Shown here: piece by piece, positions 61,011 through 64,000 of the stretch
Layout of the letters: each line of letters starts with the position of its first letter
Position numbering within the stretch: position 1 is the stretch's first letter
Origin: Amblyornis subalaris
Lineage: Eukaryota > Chordata > Aves > Passeriformes > Ptilonorhynchidae
Direction of reading: 5' to 3'
Length of the DNA: 64,000 nucleotides
NCBI GenBank assembly: GCA_018881555.1
Contig: JACAXG010000108.1
Location: 372,001-436,000 of the forward strand
Notes under the pieces: model-generated
What the model was told of the DNA's origin: nothing
Databases searched by the model: none
What the model saw: the letters and a program-made list of their open reading frames with translations, nothing else
Made by a program: the position numbers and the translations under genes

Positions 61011-63929
61011 GAGAGGCTGCTTCGCTTCTTTCCTGGCTGGATCTTTAGGTGTTGTAGGTGCGTGCTCGTTCCCTGTCGCCTTAACACGTGGCTGCGTGCA
61101 CGCTGGGTGGTGGCGGTGAGCTCTCCATCCTGTCCTCACCACGCCGGGTGAAAGCACGCAGCGATGTTCCACGGTGCTTCCAAAACACGGTTGAGGTCAG
61201 CTAGGAGACAGCTCACCGTGCTCGGGTAATAAATTGTGTGGAATGGAAGAAGTGTGCTGCCTGATGCCAGCCAGCGTCTTTATGACCCCTGGTGCTCTGC
61301 CTGCTCCCTGTAAAACAATATGGCTCTGCAAGCACGAGGGTTGGGTCACTCCGGGCTGGGAGAGCGCTGCTGAGTGCTCGGTGCCAGCCTGCATGGTCAG
61401 CAGCTGGGACACCTGGCTGTTGTGTTTGGGGCAGGGATAACTGTTCTACCACGTGGTTGCTGGGGGGTACCAGGACCATTTTAAGAGAAGCCTGAAATTT
61501 GTGCAGATAGGAATATTTATACCGAAAGTCAGTGATGGGGATTTTGAATTTTTTTTTTCTTTTCGCGTAGCGCATTCAATTTTCTTTCCATTGTGTTCAA
61601 AATAAACTTAGAGCTCCCTACTTTTTCCTCAAATATAAGAGAATGTTAGGGACTCCATTAAACTGACTACTGCAGGCATCACCTCCCACCCCTACTCTTC
61701 TGCACACTCAAGCTTCATGTCTTCTCTCAGGTTATTTTCAGTGCATTCCTATCTTGTAGTTCGCAGCTACTTTTAGTTTCTTGGTTTGAGTGTGGTCCTG
61801 TGGTTCCTTTCTTTTTAACAGTGTTGCTGGATTCCGCTGGGCTTAGATTTGGGGCAAGGACGTGTTTGCCTAAAAGCCAAGTACTGGGTATGGAGAGAGC
61901 TCAGCGCCTGGAAAAGTTTCACGAAGGAGAGCTGAAGGAGTGGGAGCTGGGAAGCTTTCTGCCAAGCAGCAGCCACTCATCTCTCATCCTCTGGTCTGTG
62001 AGGATCATCCCCAGACCGGTTATCAGCCAGTTTGGTTTGGTTTAGGGATGTCGAGTAGTCAAAAGTAGGAGGGTTTGAGGTTTTTTGTTTGTTTGTTTAA
62101 ACAGAAAGCCAAGTTCAACACTTGTGGAATAAAATTAAGAACAAGTTGGCCAGGGAGGTCATTGCTTTGCCTTCGCCAGAGCTCTGGAGGAAAACTTGCA
62201 CTTGAGAGCAGGAGCTGGGAAGCAGCAGCTAGGGACAGTTTCGCAATCACAAAGTTGTACCAGTAATGTGGTTTTGTGATACAGCTCCAATATTGCTTTC
62301 CAGTTAAATCTTGCAGAAGGGTTACTTGGAGTGACAAATTGTTGGTTTTCAGCTGAAAATTGGGAGATTGGGTAGTTTAAAGGCTGAAAAGCTGGATGGA
62401 AAAGATAGCTTTAGGTTTTCTAGCACTGGTAAATTGGTACAGGCACCAGCTGAAATGTAGCTATATTCCCTTCTGTTTCAAGAGGATGGTAGAGAAACAC
62501 ATGGAAGGGTTACCCTGGAAAGGGAATTAGCATCAAAATTGTATTGCAAGGCTTTCACTCAAATGGCTCGCTTTTGAACATATCAATGGCTTATATTTTT
62601 TTTGCATTTTAGTCCACTTAGCAAGCACAGTATTGAATTTGAGGAAAATGGCCCATAAGCATCTCTTGAAAAGCTACTATTGGCCGTTAAGCATTTTTCT
62701 TGAAAGCATTTATTTCCCTCCCTTCCCCTTTCTGTGACACCAAAGGTTTTCTTTAATAGTGTAGATTTCACTGCTTGTTTGGGTTTGGTTTTTTTTTCCT
62801 CTGTTATACTGTTTTCATGTGCATGTTTTAAATCTGAGGCACGAGGAACCAGGTCCAACAGTGACTGCAGCCTTTGGAAAGGCTTCACGTTTGCAAAGCC
62901 TCTGAAGGCAGCACTGGAATAAATGTTCCAGAGGCTCTGGGCCGCGCATGGGATCTGGGCTGGGGTCAGGGCATGTCTGAGTTCATGCATCATTTTCCTT
63001 TCAGATGTTTGTTTCAAACACCAAATCGCTTGTGTGTGTATACATGTGTACTTCATAAAAAAATGCAAACTTGTATGAAAAAAGTTAGATCTCAGATGAA
63101 ATCTTTTTCTAGCTCCTGCCCTTCCCTGGGCTGTGGTAAGGGTTTATTTAATCCCTTCGCTTTTGCAGGATTTCTTAACTTTTCTCTATATTGGACCTTT
63201 GAATTGGTTTTCATTACTTTTTCCCCACCCTTAATTATATCACAGGGGGCAGGAGAACATTGACATTAAAGAGGCATTAAAATGAGAGGCTTGGAAGTAA
63301 TTTCCACAAATCCCTGGAAAACCTCTCTTCCCCTTTGAGCCCACCAATGCCAAGGTTAAAACGAAGCCCCTGAGCTTATGGCTTGTCCAGTTCTTTGGTT
63401 GATTGATTTTATTTTCAGGCTGGATTTGAGAAGCTGATAACTGCCCTATTAATGTTTTTTTTAACAATTATTTTTAATTTTCTCCCGCTTTGCAAGCCAG
63501 GAGGCGCGGGAAGGGCCCTGCCGGCTGTAGGTGCTGCCCCAGGGAGCATCTCTGGGCATCCTTTGTCAGCCAGGGGTCCGTGTCCTCTGCAGACACTGGG
63601 TCCCAGCTTGCTGAAATCTATGGCTGAGGGNTGGTTTTGCCCTCGGAAGGCTGTAATGCCTTTAGTTGTCTTGGATACGTGACCTCATATAGCGNTATAA
63701 TCAAATATAGGCCTTTCTCAGGGCTGGGGGGAGGATCTCAGCTGACCTCGAGCGGTGGTGTGAGGTGTGCAGGGCATGGAGCAGGGCAGCCCCAGACAAA
63801 GGAGATGACTGGGGGGAAAGGTTGAATTAATAGGGGGCAAAATACTTTGTTGTCGTCCTTTTAATGCTCCTGGTCAGGCAAGTGGGGTGGTTTTTATTGA
63901 TGGGGTTTCGTTAGTTGTGCCAGGACTTT
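61011..63929. other. Presumed intronic sequence, no gene seen
   Basis: No convincing exon, RNA gene or repeat family. Contains a T-run near 61550-61560, a short (GTTT)n run near 62085-62098 and an acceptor-like CCTTTCTTTTTAACAG ending at 61820, followed by an open but unsupported stretch. Confidence 0.45.
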
Positions 63930-63949
63930 TTGTTGTTGTTGTTGTTGTT
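63930..63949. repeat. (TTG)n microsatellite
   Basis: Six to seven tandem TTG units in a T-rich context near the right edge of the window. Confidence 0.95.
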
Positions 63950-64000
63950 CGCTCTAACATGCAAAGACTTGTGGCTGGTCCTGTGCTGTGTGCTTGCTGA

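Overview
This window looks like vertebrate nuclear DNA, most likely from a bird. It is mostly AT-leaning, non-coding sequence with few repeats. The recognisable repeats are truncated CR1 LINE copies ending in the ATTCTATG-type tail and one LTR resembling the avian ERVL group. There is no bacterial-style gene organisation. Every reading frame I examined outside CR1 looks like chance or base composition. I found no complete protein-coding gene, tRNA, rRNA or CRISPR array.

Layout. From 1 to 8.87 kb the sequence is unique, with a three-copy 19-bp tandem repeat at 1084-1138. From 8.87 to 10.05 kb there are two adjacent CR1 fragments on the + strand, the first with a large internal deletion. A strongly decayed CR1 fragment lies at 18.19-18.56 kb. 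A CpG-rich block lies at 19.34-19.96 kb, with a CTCF-like site and a strong + strand splice donor at its right edge. From 20 to 33 kb the sequence is AT-rich and may hold conserved regulatory DNA; an RFX/X-box-like palindrome sits at 23.89 kb and a CR1 tail remnant at 27.35 kb. A second CpG-rich block (33.11-33.66 kb, NotI site, + strand donor) is followed by CR1 copies at 34.28 kb (+) and 39.16 kb (-). An AT/CA inverted repeat lies at 47.3 kb and a probable solo ERVL-type LTR at 50.47-51.07 kb.

The dominant feature is a large CpG island at about 56.88-58.45 kb. It contains a likely + strand promoter and a first-exon end: a YY1-like element at 57401, a possible ATG at 57435 and a strong donor, GCG|GTGAGT, at 57443/57444. 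Sequence to the right would then be the first intron of a gene continuing beyond the window. I could not identify that gene. The first 57 kb would be upstream or intergenic sequence, or part of a longer 5' region with alternative first exons at the 19 and 33 kb blocks. That last reading is inference.

The most concrete anomaly is technical. The 16-N gap at 57783-57798 is flanked by two 212-bp units that align without gaps. They are identical over the first 95 bp and the last 23 bp, and differ at 23 sites in the centre, 15 of which become G in the right copy. This looks like one locus represented at two unmerged contig ends. Isolated single N's occur throughout, often beside homopolymers.
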